Positions 1-12,312 are shown, numbered from the stretch's first letter. The stretch: 64,000 nucleotides of DNA from Mesorhizobium sp. ORS 3359 (GCA_000824845.1 CCNC01000094.1:1-64000); one strand, 5' to 3'. Made by a program: numbers and translations. The notes: a model not told the origin generated them from the letters alone.

Positions 1-281
<281 letters not shown>

Positions 282-301
282 TTGGACTGAAACGGATCTG
301 T

Positions 302-324
302 CGCGGGCGCGGGAGCTGCCCGCG
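302..324 (+). other. Intercistronic hairpin between tuf and rpsJ
   Basis: CGCGGGC at 302-308 pairs with GCCCGCG at 318-324 across a 9-nt loop. No T run follows, so it is not a standard terminator. It could be an attenuator or an RNA-processing site that separates tuf from ribosomal-protein expression; that role is inferred. Confidence 0.4.
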
Positions 325-349
325 CCGCGCCAGAACAAGGAATTGACGC

Positions 350-658
350 ATGAACGGACAGAATATCCGCATCCGCCTTAAGGCGTTTGACCACCGGGTG
401 CTCGACGCCTCGACCCGCGAAATCGTGTCGACCGCCAAGCGCACCGGCGCCAACGTCCGCGGCCCCATCCCGCTGCCGACGCGGATCGAAAAATTCACGG
501 TCAACCGGTCGCCCCACGTCGACAAGAAGAGCCGCGAGCAGTTCGAGATGCGCACGCACAAGCGGCTGCTCGACATCGTCGATCCGACCCCGCAGACGGT
601 CGATGCTTTGATGAAGCTCGATCTGGCCGCCGGTGTCGACGTCGAGATCAAGCTCTAA
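350..658 (+). CDS. rpsJ: 30S ribosomal protein S10
   Basis: A 102-aa protein, the normal S10 length. It starts [15 protein letters not shown] and contains the conserved [17 protein letters not shown] stretch. S10 binds the 30S head and, as NusE, joins antitermination complexes. It is the first gene of the S10 operon here. AAGGA lies about 10 bases before the ATG. No unusual features. Confidence 0.98.
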   Translation: MNGQNIRIRLKAFDHRVLDASTREIVSTAKRTGANVRGPIPLPTRIEKFTVNRSPHVDKKSREQFEMRTHKRLLDIVDPTPQTVDALMKLDLAAGVDVEIKL

Positions 659-719
659 GGGAACGAGAGCGCGGTAAGGGGCGCTGCCCCTGGCCCGGAA
701 CTCTAAAGGAATTGAACCG

Positions 720-1439
720 ATGCGTTCAGGTGTGATTGCAAAGAAGGTGGGAATGACCCGCATCTATAACGATGCCGGCGAGCACGTTCCCGTCACCGTT
801 CTCCAGATGGAGAACTGCCAGGTCGTGGCTCAGCGCACGCAGGAGAAGAACGGCTACACCGCCGTCCAGCTCGGCGTTGGCCTTGCCAAGGTGAAGAACA
901 CGTCGAAGGCGCTGCGCGGCCATTTCGCCGCCGCCTCCGTCGAGCCGAAGGCGAAGCTCGCGGAGTTCCGCGTCTCCGCCGACAACATGATCGACGTTGG
1001 CGCTGAGCTGACCGTCGAGCATTTCGTCGCCGGCCAGAAGGTCGACGTCACCGGCACCTCGACCGGCAAGGGCTTCCAGGGCGTCATCAAGCGGCACAAC
1101 ATGGGTGGTGGCCGCGCGACCCACGGTAACTCGGTCTCGCACCGCACGCACGGCTCGACCGGTCAACGCCAGGACCCCGGCAAGGTGTTCAAGGGCAAGA
1201 AGATGGCCGGCCACATGGGTGACACCCGCGTGACCACGCAGAATGTCGAGGTCGTCTCGACGGATGTTGATCGCGGCCTGATCCTGATCCGCGGCGCGGT
1301 GCCCGGCGTCAAGGGCGCCTGGATCCTGGTTCGCGATGCCGCCAAGGTTGCGCTGCCGGCCAACGCGCCGAAGCCCGCCGCGATCCGTGCCGCTGCTGCC
1401 GCCAAGAACGAAGCCCCGGCCACTGAGGGAGCGGAATAA
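720..1439 (+). CDS. rplC: 50S ribosomal protein L3
   Basis: 239 aa, about 30 longer than E. coli L3 because of a C-terminal Ala/Pro-rich tail (roughly residues 210-239), a common alphaproteobacterial feature. The conserved [14 protein letters not shown] segment that reaches toward the peptidyl-transferase centre is at about residues 157-170. L3 is an early assembly protein of 23S rRNA. The stop TAA shares its last base with the rplD ATG, so the two are probably translationally coupled. Confidence 0.98.
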   Translation: MRSGVIAKKVGMTRIYNDAGEHVPVTVLQMENCQVVAQRTQEKNGYTAVQLGVGLAKVKNTSKALRGHFAAASVEPKAKLAEFRVSADNMIDVGAELTVEHFVAGQKVDVTGTSTGKGFQGVIKRHNMGGGRATHGNSVSHRTHGSTGQRQDPGKVFKGKKMAGHMGDTRVTTQNVEVVSTDVDRGLILIRGAVPGVKGAWILVRDAAKVALPANAPKPAAIRAAAAAKNEAPATEGAE

Positions 1440-2059
1440 TGGACCTCAAGATTAAAACGCTGGGCGGCAAGGACGCCGGCGAGCTGAAGCTCTCCGAAGA
1501 GATTTTCGGCCTCGACCCGCGCGAGGATATCCTGCAGCGCGTCGTGCGCTGGCAGCTCGCCAAGAAGCAGCAGGGCACGCACAAGGCCAAGGGCCGCGCC
1601 GAGATCGCGCGCACCGGTGCCAAGATGTACAAGCAGAAGGGTACGGGCCGCGCCCGTCACCACTCGGCTCGCGCTCCGCAGTTCCGCGGCGGCGGCAAGG
1701 CACACGGCCCGGTCGTGCGCAGCCATGAGCACGAGCTGCCGAAGAAGGTGCGCGCGCTGGGCCTGAAGCATGCTCTCTCGGCCAAGGCCAAGAGCGCTTC
1801 GCTCATCATCGTTGACGAGCTGAAGCTTGCCGAAGCCAAGACCAAGGCGCTGGTGGCGAACCTCGAGACGCTGGGGCTGACCAACGCCCTGGTGATCGGC
1901 GGCGCCGAGCTTGACCAGAACTTCAAGCTGGCCGCTACCAACATTCCGAACATCGACGTGCTGCCCATCCAGGGCATCAACGTCTACGACATTCTGCGCC
2001 GCGGCACGCTGGTCCTTTCGAAGGCCGCCGTCGAGGCTCTCGAGGAGCGCTTTAAATGA
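1439..2059 (+). CDS. rplD: 50S ribosomal protein L4
   Basis: 206 aa, normal for L4, which lines the peptide exit tunnel. It has the family segment [20 protein letters not shown] (about residues 64-83). In enterobacteria L4 also represses its own operon; no equivalent leader is visible here. It overlaps rplC by one base and rplW by four (ATGA). Confidence 0.98.
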   Translation: MDLKIKTLGGKDAGELKLSEEIFGLDPREDILQRVVRWQLAKKQQGTHKAKGRAEIARTGAKMYKQKGTGRARHHSARAPQFRGGGKAHGPVVRSHEHELPKKVRALGLKHALSAKAKSASLIIVDELKLAEAKTKALVANLETLGLTNALVIGGAELDQNFKLAATNIPNIDVLPIQGINVYDILRRGTLVLSKAAVEALEERFK

Positions 2060-2349
2060 CCGACCTCCGTCACTACGACGTGATCGTCTCGCCGGCGATC
2101 ACCGAAAAGTCGACCATGGCTTCCGAGCAGAACCAGGTCGTCTTCAACGTCGCCAAGAAGGCGTCGAAGCCGGAAATCAAGGCTGCCGTGGAGGCTCTCT
2201 TCGGCGTCAAGGTGACGGCTGTGAACACGCTCGTCCGCAAGGGCAAGATCAAGCGCTTCCGCGGCACCGTTGGCCGCCAGGGCGACGTCAAGAAGGCGGT
2301 AGTGACGCTGGCCGACGGCCAGTCGATCGACGTCGCGACGGGTCTCTGA
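2056..2349 (+). CDS. rplW: 50S ribosomal protein L23
   Basis: 97 aa, starting [19 protein letters not shown], the usual L23 N-terminus. L23 sits at the exit of the peptide tunnel and is the docking site for trigger factor and SRP. The ATG overlaps the rplD stop as ATGA, indicating coupled translation. Confidence 0.98.
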   Translation: MTDLRHYDVIVSPAITEKSTMASEQNQVVFNVAKKASKPEIKAAVEALFGVKVTAVNTLVRKGKIKRFRGTVGRQGDVKKAVVTLADGQSIDVATGL

Positions 2350-2371
2350 GCAAGGCCGCGAGGACAGGACA

Positions 2372-3205
2372 ATGGCACTTAAGAAATTCAACCCGGTAAC
2401 GCCGAGCACCCGTCAGCTGGTCATCGTCGACCGCTCGGGCCTCTACAAGGGCAAGCCCGTCAAGGGCCTGACCGAAGGCCTGACCAAGTCGGGCGGCCGC
2501 AACAATTACGGCCGCATCACGGCCCGCTTCATCGGCGGCGGCCACAAGCGTTCGTACCGCATCATCGACTTCAAGCGTAAGAAGTACGACGTCGTCGGCA
2601 CGGTCGAGCGTATCGAATACGATCCGAACCGCACCGCCTTCATCGCGCTGATCAAGTATGACGACGGCGAGCTGTCCTACATCCTGGCCCCGCAGCGCCT
2701 GGCTGCCGGCGACAAGATCGTGGCCGGCGAAGCGGTCGACGTGAAGCCGGGCAACGCGATGCCGCTGGCATCGATGCCGGTCGGCACGATCGTCCACAAC
2801 ATCGAGCTGAAGCCGGGCAAGGGCGGTCAGGTCGCCCGTTCGGCTGGCGGTTACGCCCAGCTCGTCGGCCGCGACCAGGGCATGGCGATCCTGCGCCTCA
2901 ACTCGGGCGAGCAGCGCGTCGTGCATGGCTCCTGCATGGCCACCGTCGGCGCGGTGTCGAACCCCGACCACGGCAACATCAATGACGGCAAGGCCGGTCG
3001 CACCGTTTGGCGCGGCAAGCGTCCGCACAATCGCGGCGTGGCCATGAACCCGGTCGACCATCCACATGGCGGCGGCGAAGGCCGCACCTCGGGTGGCCGT
3101 CATCCGGTTTCGCCTTGGGGCAAGCCGACCAAGGGCAAGAAGACGCGGTCCAACAAGGCGACCGACAAGTTCATCGTGCGCTCGCGCCATCAGCGCAAGA
3201 GCTAA
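2372..3205 (+). CDS. rplB: 50S ribosomal protein L2
   Basis: 277 aa, the usual length. It has the SH3/OB N-terminal half and the C-terminal segment [19 protein letters not shown], which carries the His implicated in peptidyl-transferase function and subunit association. It lies between rplW and rpsS in standard S10-operon order, with an AGGACAGGACA region before the ATG. Confidence 0.98.
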   Translation: MALKKFNPVTPSTRQLVIVDRSGLYKGKPVKGLTEGLTKSGGRNNYGRITARFIGGGHKRSYRIIDFKRKKYDVVGTVERIEYDPNRTAFIALIKYDDGELSYILAPQRLAAGDKIVAGEAVDVKPGNAMPLASMPVGTIVHNIELKPGKGGQVARSAGGYAQLVGRDQGMAILRLNSGEQRVVHGSCMATVGAVSNPDHGNINDGKAGRTVWRGKRPHNRGVAMNPVDHPHGGGEGRTSGGRHPVSPWGKPTKGKKTRSNKATDKFIVRSRHQRKS

Positions 3206-3221
3206 GAAGAGGTAACGCCAA

Positions 3222-3500
3222 GTGACTCGTTCGATTTGGAAAGGCCCCTTCATCGACGGCTACCTTCTCAAGAAGGTGGACAAGGTTCGTGAAGGCGGTC
3301 GCAATGAGGTGATCAAGATGTGGAGCCGTCGCTCCACCATCCTGCCGCAGTTCGTCGGCTTCACCTTCGGTGTCTACAACGGCCAGAAGCATGTCCCGGT
3401 CTCGGTGAATGAGGACATGGTCGGCCATAAGTTCGGTGAATTCGCTCCGACCCGGACCTATTACGGTCACGGCGCGGATAAGAAGGCGAAGAGGAAATAA
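3222..3500 (+). CDS. rpsS: 30S ribosomal protein S19 (GTG start)
   Basis: 92 aa, normal for S19, which forms the 30S head with S13 and contacts the A-site finger. The start is a GTG at 3222, chosen because it gives the canonical [16 protein letters not shown]-terminus and has AGAGGTAA 8-10 bases upstream. The conserved [12 protein letters not shown] is near the C-terminus. Confidence 0.97.
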   Translation: MTRSIWKGPFIDGYLLKKVDKVREGGRNEVIKMWSRRSTILPQFVGFTFGVYNGQKHVPVSVNEDMVGHKFGEFAPTRTYYGHGADKKAKRK

Positions 3501-3502
3501 TC

Positions 3503-3892
3503 ATGGGCAAGGCCAAAGCTCCGCGCAGGCTTGCTGATAACGAGGCGCGTGCCGTTCTGCGCACGATCCGTATCAGCCCGCAGAAGCTCAACCTTGTTGC
3601 CGCGCTGATCCGCGGCAAGAAGGTCGCGACAGCGCTTTCCGACCTCGAATTCTCGGCCAAGCGGATTTCCGGCACGGTCAAGAAGACGCTGGAATCGGCG
3701 ATCGCCAACGCGGAAAATAATCACGACCTCGATGTCGACGCGCTCGTCGTGGCGGAAGCCTATGTCGGCAAGTCGATCGTCATGAAGCGTTTCCACGCTC
3801 GTGGCCGCGGTCGCGCCAGCCGTATTGAAAAGCCGTTCTCGCACCTCACGATCGTCGTTCGTGAAGTCGAGGAAAAAGGGGAGGCCGCATAA
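3503..3892 (+). CDS. rplV: 50S ribosomal protein L22
   Basis: 129 aa. L22 contacts all 23S rRNA domains, and its beta-hairpin lines the exit tunnel. The hairpin region [20 protein letters not shown] is at about residues 91-110 and is where macrolide-resistance changes fall in other bacteria. The sequence looks like ordinary wild type. Its last base overlaps the rpsC ATG. Confidence 0.98.
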   Translation: MGKAKAPRRLADNEARAVLRTIRISPQKLNLVAALIRGKKVATALSDLEFSAKRISGTVKKTLESAIANAENNHDLDVDALVVAEAYVGKSIVMKRFHARGRGRASRIEKPFSHLTIVVREVEEKGEAA

Positions 3893-4623
3893 TGGGCCAG
3901 AAAGTCAATCCGATCGGGCTGCGTCTCGGCATCAACCGCACCTGGGATTCGCGCTGGTTCGCGAACACCGGTGAGTACGGCCAGCTGCTGCATGAGGACC
4001 TCAAGATCCGCAAGTATCTCGAGAAGGAGCTCAAGCAGGCCGCGATCTCCAAGGTCGTGATCGAGCGCCCGCACAAGAAGTGCCGCGTCACCATCCATGC
4101 GGCGCGTCCGGGCCTGATCATCGGCAAGAAGGGCGCCGACATCGAGAAGCTGCGCAAGAAGCTGACCGAGATGACGAAGTCCGAGACGCACCTCAACATC
4201 GTTGAAGTGCGCAAGCCGGAAATCGACGCCACGCTGATCGCCCAGTCGATCGCCCAGCAACTCGAGCGCCGTATTGCGTTCCGCCGCGCCATGAAGCGCG
4301 CCGTCCAGTCGGCCATGCGTCTCGGCGCCGAGGGCATCCGCATCAACTGCTCCGGCCGTCTCGGCGGCGCCGAAATCGCGCGCATGGAGTGGTACCGCGA
4401 AGGCCGCGTGCCGCTGCACACGCTGCGCGCCGATGTCGACTACGGCACGGCCGAGGCGAACACGGCTTACGGCATCTGCGGCGTCAAGGTTTGGGTGTTC
4501 AAGGGCGAGATCCTCGAGCATGACCCGATGGCTTCCGAGCGCCGTGCAACCGAAGGTGATGCCGCGCATGGCGGCGGTGCTGGTGGCGAGCGCGAACGCG
4601 GCCGTCGTCGCGAGAACGCCTGA
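3892..4623 (+). CDS. rpsC: 30S ribosomal protein S3
   Basis: 243 aa, starting [19 protein letters not shown]. It has a KH RNA-binding domain with the GXXG-type loop in [16 protein letters not shown] at about residues 79-95, followed by the C-terminal S3 domain and a short Gly/Arg-rich tail. S3 guards the mRNA entry tunnel with S4 and S5 and has helicase activity there. Confidence 0.98.
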   Translation: MGQKVNPIGLRLGINRTWDSRWFANTGEYGQLLHEDLKIRKYLEKELKQAAISKVVIERPHKKCRVTIHAARPGLIIGKKGADIEKLRKKLTEMTKSETHLNIVEVRKPEIDATLIAQSIAQQLERRIAFRRAMKRAVQSAMRLGAEGIRINCSGRLGGAEIARMEWYREGRVPLHTLRADVDYGTAEANTAYGICGVKVWVFKGEILEHDPMASERRATEGDAAHGGGAGGERERGRRRENA

Positions 4624-4650
4624 GACATTTGAGAATTTGGAGTTAGAACG

Positions 4651-5064
4651 ATGCTGCAGCCAAAGCGCACAAAGTTCCGTAAGCAGTTCAAGGGCCGTAT
4701 CCACGGTACCGCCAAGGGCGGCACCAACCTGGATTTCGGTGGTTTCGGACTGAAGGCGCTTGAGCCGAACCGCGTCACCGCGCGTGAGATCGAGGCGGCC
4801 CGCCGCGCGATCACCCGTGAGATGAAGCGCGCCGGCCGCGTCTGGATCCGGGTGTTCCCGGATCTGCCGGTCACCTCGAAGCCGACCGAAGTCCGCATGG
4901 GTAAGGGCAAGGGCGCCGTCGACTACTGGGCGGCGCGCGTGAAGCCCGGCCGCATCATGTTCGAGATCGACGGCGTCAGCGAGGAGACCGCGCGTGAAGC
5001 GCTGCGTCTCGGCGCCGCCAAGCTCTCGGTCAAGACGCGTTTCGTGCAGCGCATCGCAGAATAA
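4651..5064 (+). CDS. rplP: 50S ribosomal protein L16
   Basis: 137 aa, the exact usual length. It starts [16 protein letters not shown] and has the [19 protein letters not shown] segment near the A/P-site tRNA elbows. L16 is a late assembly protein needed for A-site function. It lies 27 bases after rpsC. Confidence 0.98.
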   Translation: MLQPKRTKFRKQFKGRIHGTAKGGTNLDFGGFGLKALEPNRVTAREIEAARRAITREMKRAGRVWIRVFPDLPVTSKPTEVRMGKGKGAVDYWAARVKPGRIMFEIDGVSEETAREALRLGAAKLSVKTRFVQRIAE

Positions 5065-5076
5065 GGACAGGCGATC

Positions 5077-5277
5077 ATGAAAGCCGAAGACATCCGGACC
5101 AAGACCCAGGATCAGCTTACCGACGACCTGGCCGCGCTGAAGAAGGAGCAGTTCAACCTGCGCTTCCAGAAGGCGACCGGCCAGCTTGAGAAGACCGCGC
5201 GCGTGAAGCAGGTCCGCAAGGACATCGCGCGCATCAAGACCATCGCCGCGGAAAAAGCCGCGGCCAAGAAGGGTTAA
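5077..5277 (+). CDS. rpmC: 50S ribosomal protein L29
   Basis: 66 aa, an all-helical protein near the tunnel exit beside L23. The sequence [20 protein letters not shown] and the [20 protein letters not shown] helix match the family. It is short but fully expected at this position between rplP and rpsQ. Confidence 0.97.
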   Translation: MKAEDIRTKTQDQLTDDLAALKKEQFNLRFQKATGQLEKTARVKQVRKDIARIKTIAAEKAAAKKG

Positions 5278-5281
5278 GACC

Positions 5282-5521
5282 ATGCCGAAGCGTATCCTGC
5301 AGGGCACCGTCGTCAGCGACAAGAACGAGAAGACGGTTGTCGTCAAGGTCGAGCGTCGCTTCACGCATCCGGTGATGAAGAAGACCGTGCGCATGACCAA
5401 GAAGTACAAGGCGCACGACGAGAACAATGCCCACAAGGTCGGCGACCAGGTGTTCATCCAGGAATCGAAGCCGATTTCGAAGGACAAGCGCTGGGTCGTG
5501 GTTACCTCGGACCAAGCCTGA
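5282..5521 (+). CDS. rpsQ: 30S ribosomal protein S17
   Basis: 79 aa, an OB-fold primary 16S rRNA binder. It has the family start [20 protein letters not shown] and the [10 protein letters not shown] motif. It starts 4 bases after the rpmC stop. An 87-base spacer follows before rplN. Confidence 0.97.
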   Translation: MPKRILQGTVVSDKNEKTVVVKVERRFTHPVMKKTVRMTKKYKAHDENNAHKVGDQVFIQESKPISKDKRWVVVTSDQA

Positions 5522-5608
5522 TCTTTGGGCGTAAACAAACGAATTTTGGACAGACCGGGGAGGGGCGTCGCGCGCCTGTCCCGTTAGAAAAGAAGAAGGC
5601 GGCCAGTC

Positions 5609-5977
5609 ATGATTCAGATGCAAACAAACCTCGACGTCGCGGACAATTCCGGCGCTCGTCGTGTCATGTGCATCAAGGTGCTGGGCGGCTCGAAGCGGAA
5701 ATACGCCTCCGTTGGCGACATCATCGTGGTGTCGATCAAGGAAGCCATTCCGCGCGGCCGCGTTAAGAAGGGCGATGTGATGAAGGCGGTCGTGGTTCGC
5801 ACGGCCAAGGACATCCGCCGTCCGGACGGCAGCGTGATCCGTTTCGACAAGAACGCGGCCGTTCTCGTCGATAATAAGAAAGAGCCGATCGGCACCCGTA
5901 TCTTCGGACCGGTTCCGCGCGAGCTGCGCGCCAAGAACCACATGAAGATCATCTCGCTCGCGCCTGAAGTGCTGTAA
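5609..5977 (+). CDS. rplN: 50S ribosomal protein L14
   Basis: 122 aa, starting [20 protein letters not shown], one of the most conserved ribosomal proteins. It contacts 16S rRNA in an intersubunit bridge and binds the silencing factor RsfS. It follows an 87-nt spacer after rpsQ; I see no promoter there that I can defend. Confidence 0.98.
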   Translation: MIQMQTNLDVADNSGARRVMCIKVLGGSKRKYASVGDIIVVSIKEAIPRGRVKKGDVMKAVVVRTAKDIRRPDGSVIRFDKNAAVLVDNKKEPIGTRIFGPVPRELRAKNHMKIISLAPEVL

Positions 5978-5989
5978 GGAGCCGGACCA

Positions 5990-6304
5990 ATGCAAAAGAT
6001 CAAAAAAGGCGACAAGGTCGTCGTGCTTGCCGGCAAGGACAAGGGCCGTTCGGGCGAAGTCCTGTCGGTGCAGCCGAAGGAAGACACCGCGGTCGTCCGC
6101 GGCGTGAACCTCATTCGCCGTCACCAGAAGCAGACCCAGTCCCAAGAGGGCGGGATCATCACCAAGGAAGCGCCGATCCACCTGTCGAACATCGCGCTGG
6201 CCGACCCCAAGGACGGCAAGCCGACCCGCGTCGGCTTCACCATCCAGAAGGATGGCAAGAAGGTGCGCGTCGCCAAGCGTTCGGGAGAAGTCATCAATGG
6301 CTAA
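5990..6304 (+). CDS. rplX: 50S ribosomal protein L24
   Basis: 104 aa with an N-terminal KOW motif ([20 protein letters not shown], about residues 4-23). L24 is an assembly initiator protein of the 50S subunit. It overlaps the start of rplE by 8 bases, implying coupled translation. Confidence 0.97.
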   Translation: MQKIKKGDKVVVLAGKDKGRSGEVLSVQPKEDTAVVRGVNLIRRHQKQTQSQEGGIITKEAPIHLSNIALADPKDGKPTRVGFTIQKDGKKVRVAKRSGEVING

Positions 6305-6875
6305 GGCTGAAACCAAGCAGGCGGCTGCCAAGAACGAGCCGCGCCTCAAGAAGGTCTATCAAGAGACCATCCGCAAGGCGCTGCAGGAGCAGTTCGGCTA
6401 CGACAACGAGATGCAGGTTCCGCGCATCGACAAGATCGTGCTGAACATGGGCGTCGGTGAAGCAACCGCCGATTCCAAGAAGCCCTCGGTCGCGGCCGAG
6501 GATCTCGCGCTGATCGCCGGCCAGAAGGCCGTCGTCACCCGCGCCCGCAACTCGATTGCCGGCTTTAAGGTGCGTGAGAACATGCCGATCGGCGCCAAGG
6601 TCACGCTGCGCAAGGAACGCATGTACGAGTTCCTCGACCGCCTCGTGAACATCGCGCTGCCGCGCGTTCGCGACTTCCGCGGGCTGAACCCGAAGAGCTT
6701 TGACGGCCGTGGCAACTACGCCATGGGCATCAAGGAACACATCGTGTTCCCGGAGATCAACTACGACAAGGTTGATCAGGTCTGGGGCATGGACGTCATC
6801 GTTTGTACGACGGCGAAGACGGATGATGAGGCCAGGGCTCTGCTCAAGGCCTTCAACTTCCCCTTCCGCCAGTAA
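6297..6875 (+). CDS. rplE: 50S ribosomal protein L5
   Basis: 192 aa from the ATG at 6297. I prefer this to the upstream in-frame start at 6252, which would extend deep into rplX; 6297 has GGGAGAAG just upstream. L5 binds 5S rRNA and the P-site tRNA. The VQNVLNMGVG-type segment appears here as [12 protein letters not shown], and there is [16 protein letters not shown] near the C-terminus. An Ala/Lys-rich N-terminal stretch is typical of Rhizobiales. Confidence 0.96.
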   Translation: MAKAETKQAAAKNEPRLKKVYQETIRKALQEQFGYDNEMQVPRIDKIVLNMGVGEATADSKKPSVAAEDLALIAGQKAVVTRARNSIAGFKVRENMPIGAKVTLRKERMYEFLDRLVNIALPRVRDFRGLNPKSFDGRGNYAMGIKEHIVFPEINYDKVDQVWGMDVIVCTTAKTDDEARALLKAFNFPFRQ

Positions 6876-6901
6876 CGGCAGCGAAAAAGGAAAAATCTGA
6901 A

Positions 6902-7207
6902 ATGGCAAAGACCAGCTCAGTCGAGAAGAACAACCGGCGCCGCAAGCTCGCCGACCAGTACGCCGCCAAGCGCACGGCGCTCAAGGCCATCATCATGGAT
7001 CAGTCCAAGCCGATGGAAGAGCGTTTCCGCGCCCAGTTGAAGCTGTCGGCGCTGCCGCGCAACTCGGCCAAGATCCGCATCCGCAACCGTTGCGAAGTCA
7101 CGGGCCGTCCGCGTGCCTATTATCGCAAGCTGAAGCTTTCGCGTATCGCGCTTCGCGATCTGGGCAACACCGGCCAGATCCCGGGCCTGGTCAAGTCGAG
7201 CTGGTAA
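6902..7207 (+). CDS. rpsN: 30S ribosomal protein S14 (zinc-independent form)
   Basis: 101 aa, the longer form of S14. It lacks the paired CXXC zinc ribbon and so does not need zinc. The C-terminal [20 protein letters not shown] block is conserved. S14 is a late 30S head protein. No second, zinc-type S14 gene is in the window. Confidence 0.97.
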   Translation: MAKTSSVEKNNRRRKLADQYAAKRTALKAIIMDQSKPMEERFRAQLKLSALPRNSAKIRIRNRCEVTGRPRAYYRKLKLSRIALRDLGNTGQIPGLVKSSW

Positions 7208-7219
7208 GGAGACACTGAG

Positions 7220-7618
7220 ATGTCATTGAGCGATCCTCTCGGCGATATGCTGACCCGCATCCGCAACGCCTACGGCCGCAAGAAGTCGAGCGTCTCGACC
7301 CCGGCCTCGCGTCTGCGCGCCCGCGTCCTCGAAGTGCTGAAGTCGGAAGGCTATATCCGCGACTACAGCCAGACCGATTTCGAAAACGGCAAGTCCGAAA
7401 TTGAGATCGAGCTGAAGTATTTCGACGGCGCTCCGGTCGTGCGCGAAATCGAGCGCGTCTCGAAGCCCGGCCGCCGCGTCTATGTCTCGGCCAAGTCGAT
7501 CCCGCAGGTCGCAAACGGCCTCGGCATCGCCATCCTTTCGACGCCGAAGGGCGTCATGGCCGACCATGAAGCGCGTGAGCAGAATGTCGGCGGTGAGATC
7601 CTCTGCCAGATCTTCTGA
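7220..7618 (+). CDS. rpsH: 30S ribosomal protein S8
   Basis: 132 aa, starting [21 protein letters not shown]8 is a primary 16S rRNA binder and, in E. coli, the translational repressor of the spc operon. The C-terminal [20 protein letters not shown] segment is conserved. It follows rpsN by 12 bases. Confidence 0.98.
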   Translation: MSLSDPLGDMLTRIRNAYGRKKSSVSTPASRLRARVLEVLKSEGYIRDYSQTDFENGKSEIEIELKYFDGAPVVREIERVSKPGRRVYVSAKSIPQVANGLGIAILSTPKGVMADHEAREQNVGGEILCQIF

Positions 7619-7708
7619 TCGGCCAAGAGATTGATGAATGAGCTTCGGTTCTCGGGATCGCGCCCGGGAACTGGAACCTGAAACGAAAGAAGTGACGAGG
7701 ACAACAAA

Positions 7709-8242
7709 ATGTCTCGTATCGGAAAGAAACCCGTTTCGCTGCCGCAGGGCGTGACCGCCTCCGTCAACGGCCAGACCGTGACGGCGAAGGGCCCGAAGGG
7801 CGAGCTGAAGTTCGTGGTCAACGACGAAGTGCTGGTCAAGATGGAGAACAACGAGATCTCCGTCGAGCCGCGCGACCAGACCAAGACTGCCCGCTCCAAG
7901 TGGGGCATGTCGCGCACGCAGATCGTCAACATCCTGCAGGGCGTGAAGGACGGCTTCGAGAAGAAGCTCGAGATCACCGGCGTCGGCTATCGTGCGGCGT
8001 TGCAGGGCAAGAACCTGCAGCTCGCGCTTGGCTTCAGCCACGACGTCGTCTACGAGACGCCGCAGGGCATCACCATCACGGTGCCGAAGCCGACCGAGAT
8101 CACGGTCTCGGGCATCGACAAGCAGCAGGTCGGCCAGGTCGCCGCCGAGATCCGCGAGTATCGGGGTCCGGAGCCGTACAAGGGCAAGGGCGTGCGCTAT
8201 GCCGACGAGCGCATCGTGCGCAAGGAAGGCAAGAAGAAGTAA
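7709..8242 (+). CDS. rplF: 50S ribosomal protein L6
   Basis: 177 aa with the two repeated L6 domains. It starts [20 protein letters not shown], and the C-terminal domain ends with the [16 protein letters not shown] block near the sarcin-ricin loop. It is preceded by a 90-base spacer with a small hairpin and followed by a 156-base spacer before rplR. Confidence 0.98.
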   Translation: MSRIGKKPVSLPQGVTASVNGQTVTAKGPKGELKFVVNDEVLVKMENNEISVEPRDQTKTARSKWGMSRTQIVNILQGVKDGFEKKLEITGVGYRAALQGKNLQLALGFSHDVVYETPQGITITVPKPTEITVSGIDKQQVGQVAAEIREYRGPEPYKGKGVRYADERIVRKEGKKK

Positions 8243-8398
8243 TAGGCTTGGCCCTGAACCGAAGGTCAGCGCAGCAAGGTCGCGGACTTTTCGGAAGGCG
8301 CCAGGCTTGAGAAGTGTAACGCCGCGGGGAGCGGCCGCGGGAGGCTTGGCCTACCGCACAGGGTTGCCCCCGTTTTCTGAAGGCAAGGAACTGACATT

Positions 8399-8761
8399 AT
8401 GGCAAGCCCCAAAGAGACCATCCAGCGCCGCGCGCAGCGCGTACGCCGTCAGCTGAAGAAGGTCGCCGGCGCGCGTCCGCGGCTTTCGGTGCACCGCACC
8501 TCGAAGAACATCTACGTCCAGGTTATCGACGATGCCAACGGCCACACGCTGGCCGCCGCCTCGACGCTTGAGAAGGACCTCAAGGGTTCGCTCAAGACCG
8601 GCGCCGACACCGCCGCCGCCGCGGCGGTCGGCAAGCTGATCGCCGAGCGCGCTTCGAAGGCCGGCGTCAAGGAAGTCGTCTTCGACCGCGGCCCGTATAT
8701 CTATCATGGCCGCGTCAAGGCGCTGGCCGAGGCTGCCCGCGAAGGTGGGTTGAGCTTCTGA
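8399..8761 (+). CDS. rplR: 50S ribosomal protein L18
   Basis: 120 aa. L18 brings 5S rRNA to the 50S subunit together with L5. The [20 protein letters not shown] segment and the C-terminal [20 protein letters not shown] match the family. The 156-nt gap ahead of it holds a short GC hairpin (CCGCGG arms around 8322-8340) but no clear promoter. Confidence 0.97.
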   Translation: MASPKETIQRRAQRVRRQLKKVAGARPRLSVHRTSKNIYVQVIDDANGHTLAAASTLEKDLKGSLKTGADTAAAAAVGKLIAERASKAGVKEVVFDRGPYIYHGRVKALAEAAREGGLSF

Positions 8762-8838
8762 TTTTCGCCGCTGGCGACCCGAAAAGCGGCGCCGGCAAAC
8801 AGCAACCCGTGCTTCCGGAAAAGAACAAGGACTAGGAT

Positions 8839-9408
8839 ATGGCACAGGAACGTAGAGAAGGCGGCCGCGGCCGCGAGCGTGAACGCGAAGAGCGTGACGA
8901 CGGCATGGTGGACAAGCTCGTCCACATCAACCGCGTCGCCAAGGTGGTGAAGGGCGGCCGTCGTTTCGGCTTTGCCGCTCTTGTCGTCGTCGGCGACCAG
9001 AAGGGCCGCGTCGGCTTCGGCCACGGCAAGGCGCGTGAAGTGCCGGAAGCCATCCGCAAGGCGACCGAATCGGCCAAGCGCGACATGATCTTCGTGCCGC
9101 TGCGTTCGGGCCGCACGCTGCATCACGACGTCGAGGGCCGCTGGGGCGCCGGACGCGTTCTGCTGCGCGCCGCCAAGCAGGGTACCGGCATCATCGCCGG
9201 CGGTCCGATGCGCGCCGTCTTTGAGACGCTCGGCATGCATGACGTGGTCGCCAAGTCGATGGGTTCGTCGAACCCCTACAACATGGTTCGCGCCACCTTC
9301 GACGCGCTGAAGAGCCAGATGCATCCGAAGGATGTGGCTGCCGCGCGCGGCATCAAGTACTCGACCCTTCAGGCCCGCCGCGGCACCGCCGTTGCGGCTG
9401 AAGAATAG
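8839..9408 (+). CDS. rpsE: 30S ribosomal protein S5
   Basis: 189 aa. It has an Arg/Glu-rich N-terminal leader (about residues 1-20, typical of alphaproteobacteria), then the dsRNA-binding-like domain with the [20 protein letters not shown] segment, then the C-terminal domain. S5 affects decoding accuracy and lines the mRNA channel with S3 and S4. The spectinomycin-contact loop looks ordinary. Confidence 0.98.
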   Translation: MAQERREGGRGREREREERDDGMVDKLVHINRVAKVVKGGRRFGFAALVVVGDQKGRVGFGHGKAREVPEAIRKATESAKRDMIFVPLRSGRTLHHDVEGRWGAGRVLLRAAKQGTGIIAGGPMRAVFETLGMHDVVAKSMGSSNPYNMVRATFDALKSQMHPKDVAAARGIKYSTLQARRGTAVAAEE

Positions 9409-9433
9409 TCGACACTGACCAGGGATTTCGACC

Positions 9434-9631
9434 ATGGCCAAGAAAGCTACCAAGACCATCACCGTCGAGCAGATCGGCTCGCCGATCCGCCGGCCGAAGG
9501 AGCAGCGCGCGACGCTGGTCGGCCTCGGCCTTAACAAGATGCACAAGCGGCGCACGCTGGAAGATACCCCTTCCGTGCGCGGCATGATCGCCGCCGTCCA
9601 GCACCTCGTCCGCGTCGTGGACGAGGCCTGA
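9434..9631 (+). CDS. rpmD: 50S ribosomal protein L30
   Basis: 65 aa. It has the core [21 protein letters not shown] and a [20 protein letters not shown] stretch diagnostic of L30. It sits between rpsE and rplO as in most spc operons. L30 is dispensable and absent in some bacteria; here it looks intact. Confidence 0.96.
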   Translation: MAKKATKTITVEQIGSPIRRPKEQRATLVGLGLNKMHKRRTLEDTPSVRGMIAAVQHLVRVVDEA

Positions 9632-9653
9632 ACGGAAGCGCAGGAGAAGAATG

Positions 9654-10127
9654 ATGAAACTCAACGATCTGCGTGACAAGGACGGCGCCACGCATTCCAG
9701 GAAGCGCCTCGGTCGCGGCATCGGCTCCGGCTCGGGCAAGACCGCCGGTCGCGGCGTCAAGGGTCAGAAGGCCCGTTCGGGCGTTGCCATCAACGGCTTC
9801 GAGGGCGGCCAGATGCCGCTCTATCGTCGCCTGCCGAAGCGCGGCTTCAACAACCTGTTCGGCAAGAGCTTCGCGGTCGTGTCGCTGGCCAAGATCCAGG
9901 CGGCGGTCGATGCCAAGAAGCTCGACGCCAAGGCGGCCGTGACGGCCGAGGCCCTGGTTGCCGCCGGCGTCATCCGCCGCGCCAAGGACGGCGTGCGCGT
10001 GCTGTCCGACGGCGAGCTCAAGGCCAAGCTCTCCTTCGACGTCGCCGGCGCTTCCAAGGCCGCGATCGAGAAGATCGAGAAGGCCGGCGGTTCGGTGAAG
10101 CTGCCGGAAGCGGCCGCCGCCGAGTAA
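9654..10127 (+). CDS. rplO: 50S ribosomal protein L15
   Basis: 157 aa, starting [20 protein letters not shown] and continuing with the Gly/Arg-rich [20 protein letters not shown] tail that threads into 23S rRNA. Two ATGs are adjacent (9651 and 9654). The second has better spacing (about 7 bases) to AGGAG, so it is preferred, but the first cannot be excluded. L15 is a late 50S assembly protein. Confidence 0.97.
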   Translation: MKLNDLRDKDGATHSRKRLGRGIGSGSGKTAGRGVKGQKARSGVAINGFEGGQMPLYRRLPKRGFNNLFGKSFAVVSLAKIQAAVDAKKLDAKAAVTAEALVAAGVIRRAKDGVRVLSDGELKAKLSFDVAGASKAAIEKIEKAGGSVKLPEAAAAE

Positions 10128-10201
10128 CGGCGATTTGAAGCGCGGCCGACCGGGATGACTTCGCATTTTCCCTCGAACCGCGCTTTGACCAGATGAATTG
10201 G

Positions 10202-10223
10202 GCGGCCGCGTCAACGCGGCCGC
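10202..10223 (+). other. Strong GC hairpin between rplO and secY
   Basis: GCGGCCGCG pairs perfectly with CGCGGCCGC around a TCAA loop. It is followed by TTGCATGTTT, not a clean T run. It may be a pause or partial terminator that lowers secY expression relative to the ribosomal genes, or a repeat remnant. Confidence 0.4.
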
Positions 10224-10317
10224 TTGCATGTTTAAGGTCTGGAGCTTATCTCGTGAGCTTCGGTGACACGGGCCGCCTGAGCTGGGGGCGTCGAGCGTGA
10301 CACGGAAATCAATGAAG

Positions 10318-10370
10318 TAGAGCAGGATGTTGTCCGAAAACCGCTCCACACTTTTCGGCATCATGCTCTA
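10318..10370. repeat. Intergenic palindromic element (Rhizobiales mosaic type)
   Basis: A 53-bp interrupted palindrome. TAGAGCAGGATG and CCGAAAA on the left pair with TTTTCGG and CATCATGCTCTA on the right. Elements with this GAGCATGAT...CCGAAAA...TTTTCGG...ATCATGCTC pattern are abundant between genes in Mesorhizobium and relatives. It lies 15 bp upstream of secY, so it would be transcribed as a hairpin in the operon mRNA. A more diverged relative is at 16737-16801. Confidence 0.7.
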
Positions 10371-10384
10371 GCGGAGAATCAGGC

Positions 10385-11721
<1,337 letters not shown>

Positions 11722-11725
<4 letters not shown>

Positions 11726-12312
11726 GGCTGATATTGCTTGGGCCGCCAGGGGCGGGCAAGGGGACGCAAGCACAAAGACTGGTAGAAAAACACGGCATCC
11801 CACAGCTCTCGACGGGGGACATGCTGCGTGCCGCCGTCCAGGCCGGAACCGAGGTCGGGAAGCGTGCCAAGGCGGTGATGGATGCCGGCGAGCTGGTCTC
11901 CGACGCGATCGTCAACGCCATCGTCGCCGAGCGCATCGATCAGCCGGATTGCGCCAAGGGCTTCATTCTCGACGGCTATCCGCGCACGCTGGTCCAGGCG
12001 GACGCGGTCGAGGCCATGCTTGCCGAGCGCGGCATCGCGCTCGACACCGTCATCGAGCTTGTCGTCGACGACAAGGCGCTGGTCGGCCGAATCGTCAAGC
12101 GCGCCGAGGACGCCAAGGCCGCCGGCCAGCCGGTGCGTAAAGACGACAACCCGGCGGTGTTCGAGGAACGCCTGCGCGAATATTACAAGAAGACGGCGCC
12201 GCTGACCGGCTACTACTACGCCAAAGGCAAGCTCAAGACCGTCGACGGCATGGCCAGTATCGATGTTGTGACCGACGAGATCGGCAAGGTGCTCGCGGCC
12301 GCGGCGAAGTAG
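11722..12312 (+). CDS. adk: Adenylate kinase (short-LID form)
   Basis: 196 aa. The P-loop [12 protein letters not shown] is at residues 7-18, the AMP-site [11 protein letters not shown] follows, and [10 protein letters not shown] is at about residue 85. The enzyme interconverts 2 ADP with ATP and AMP. The region between about residues 125 and 140 is short and has no zinc-finger cysteines, so this is the short-LID form usual in alphaproteobacteria. The start overlaps the secY stop (ATGA). Confidence 0.98.

Noticed and set aside
3760..5538. A 592-codon minus-strand frame across rplV-rpsQ
   Set aside because: It lies opposite several ribosomal genes with certain identity and has no family features.
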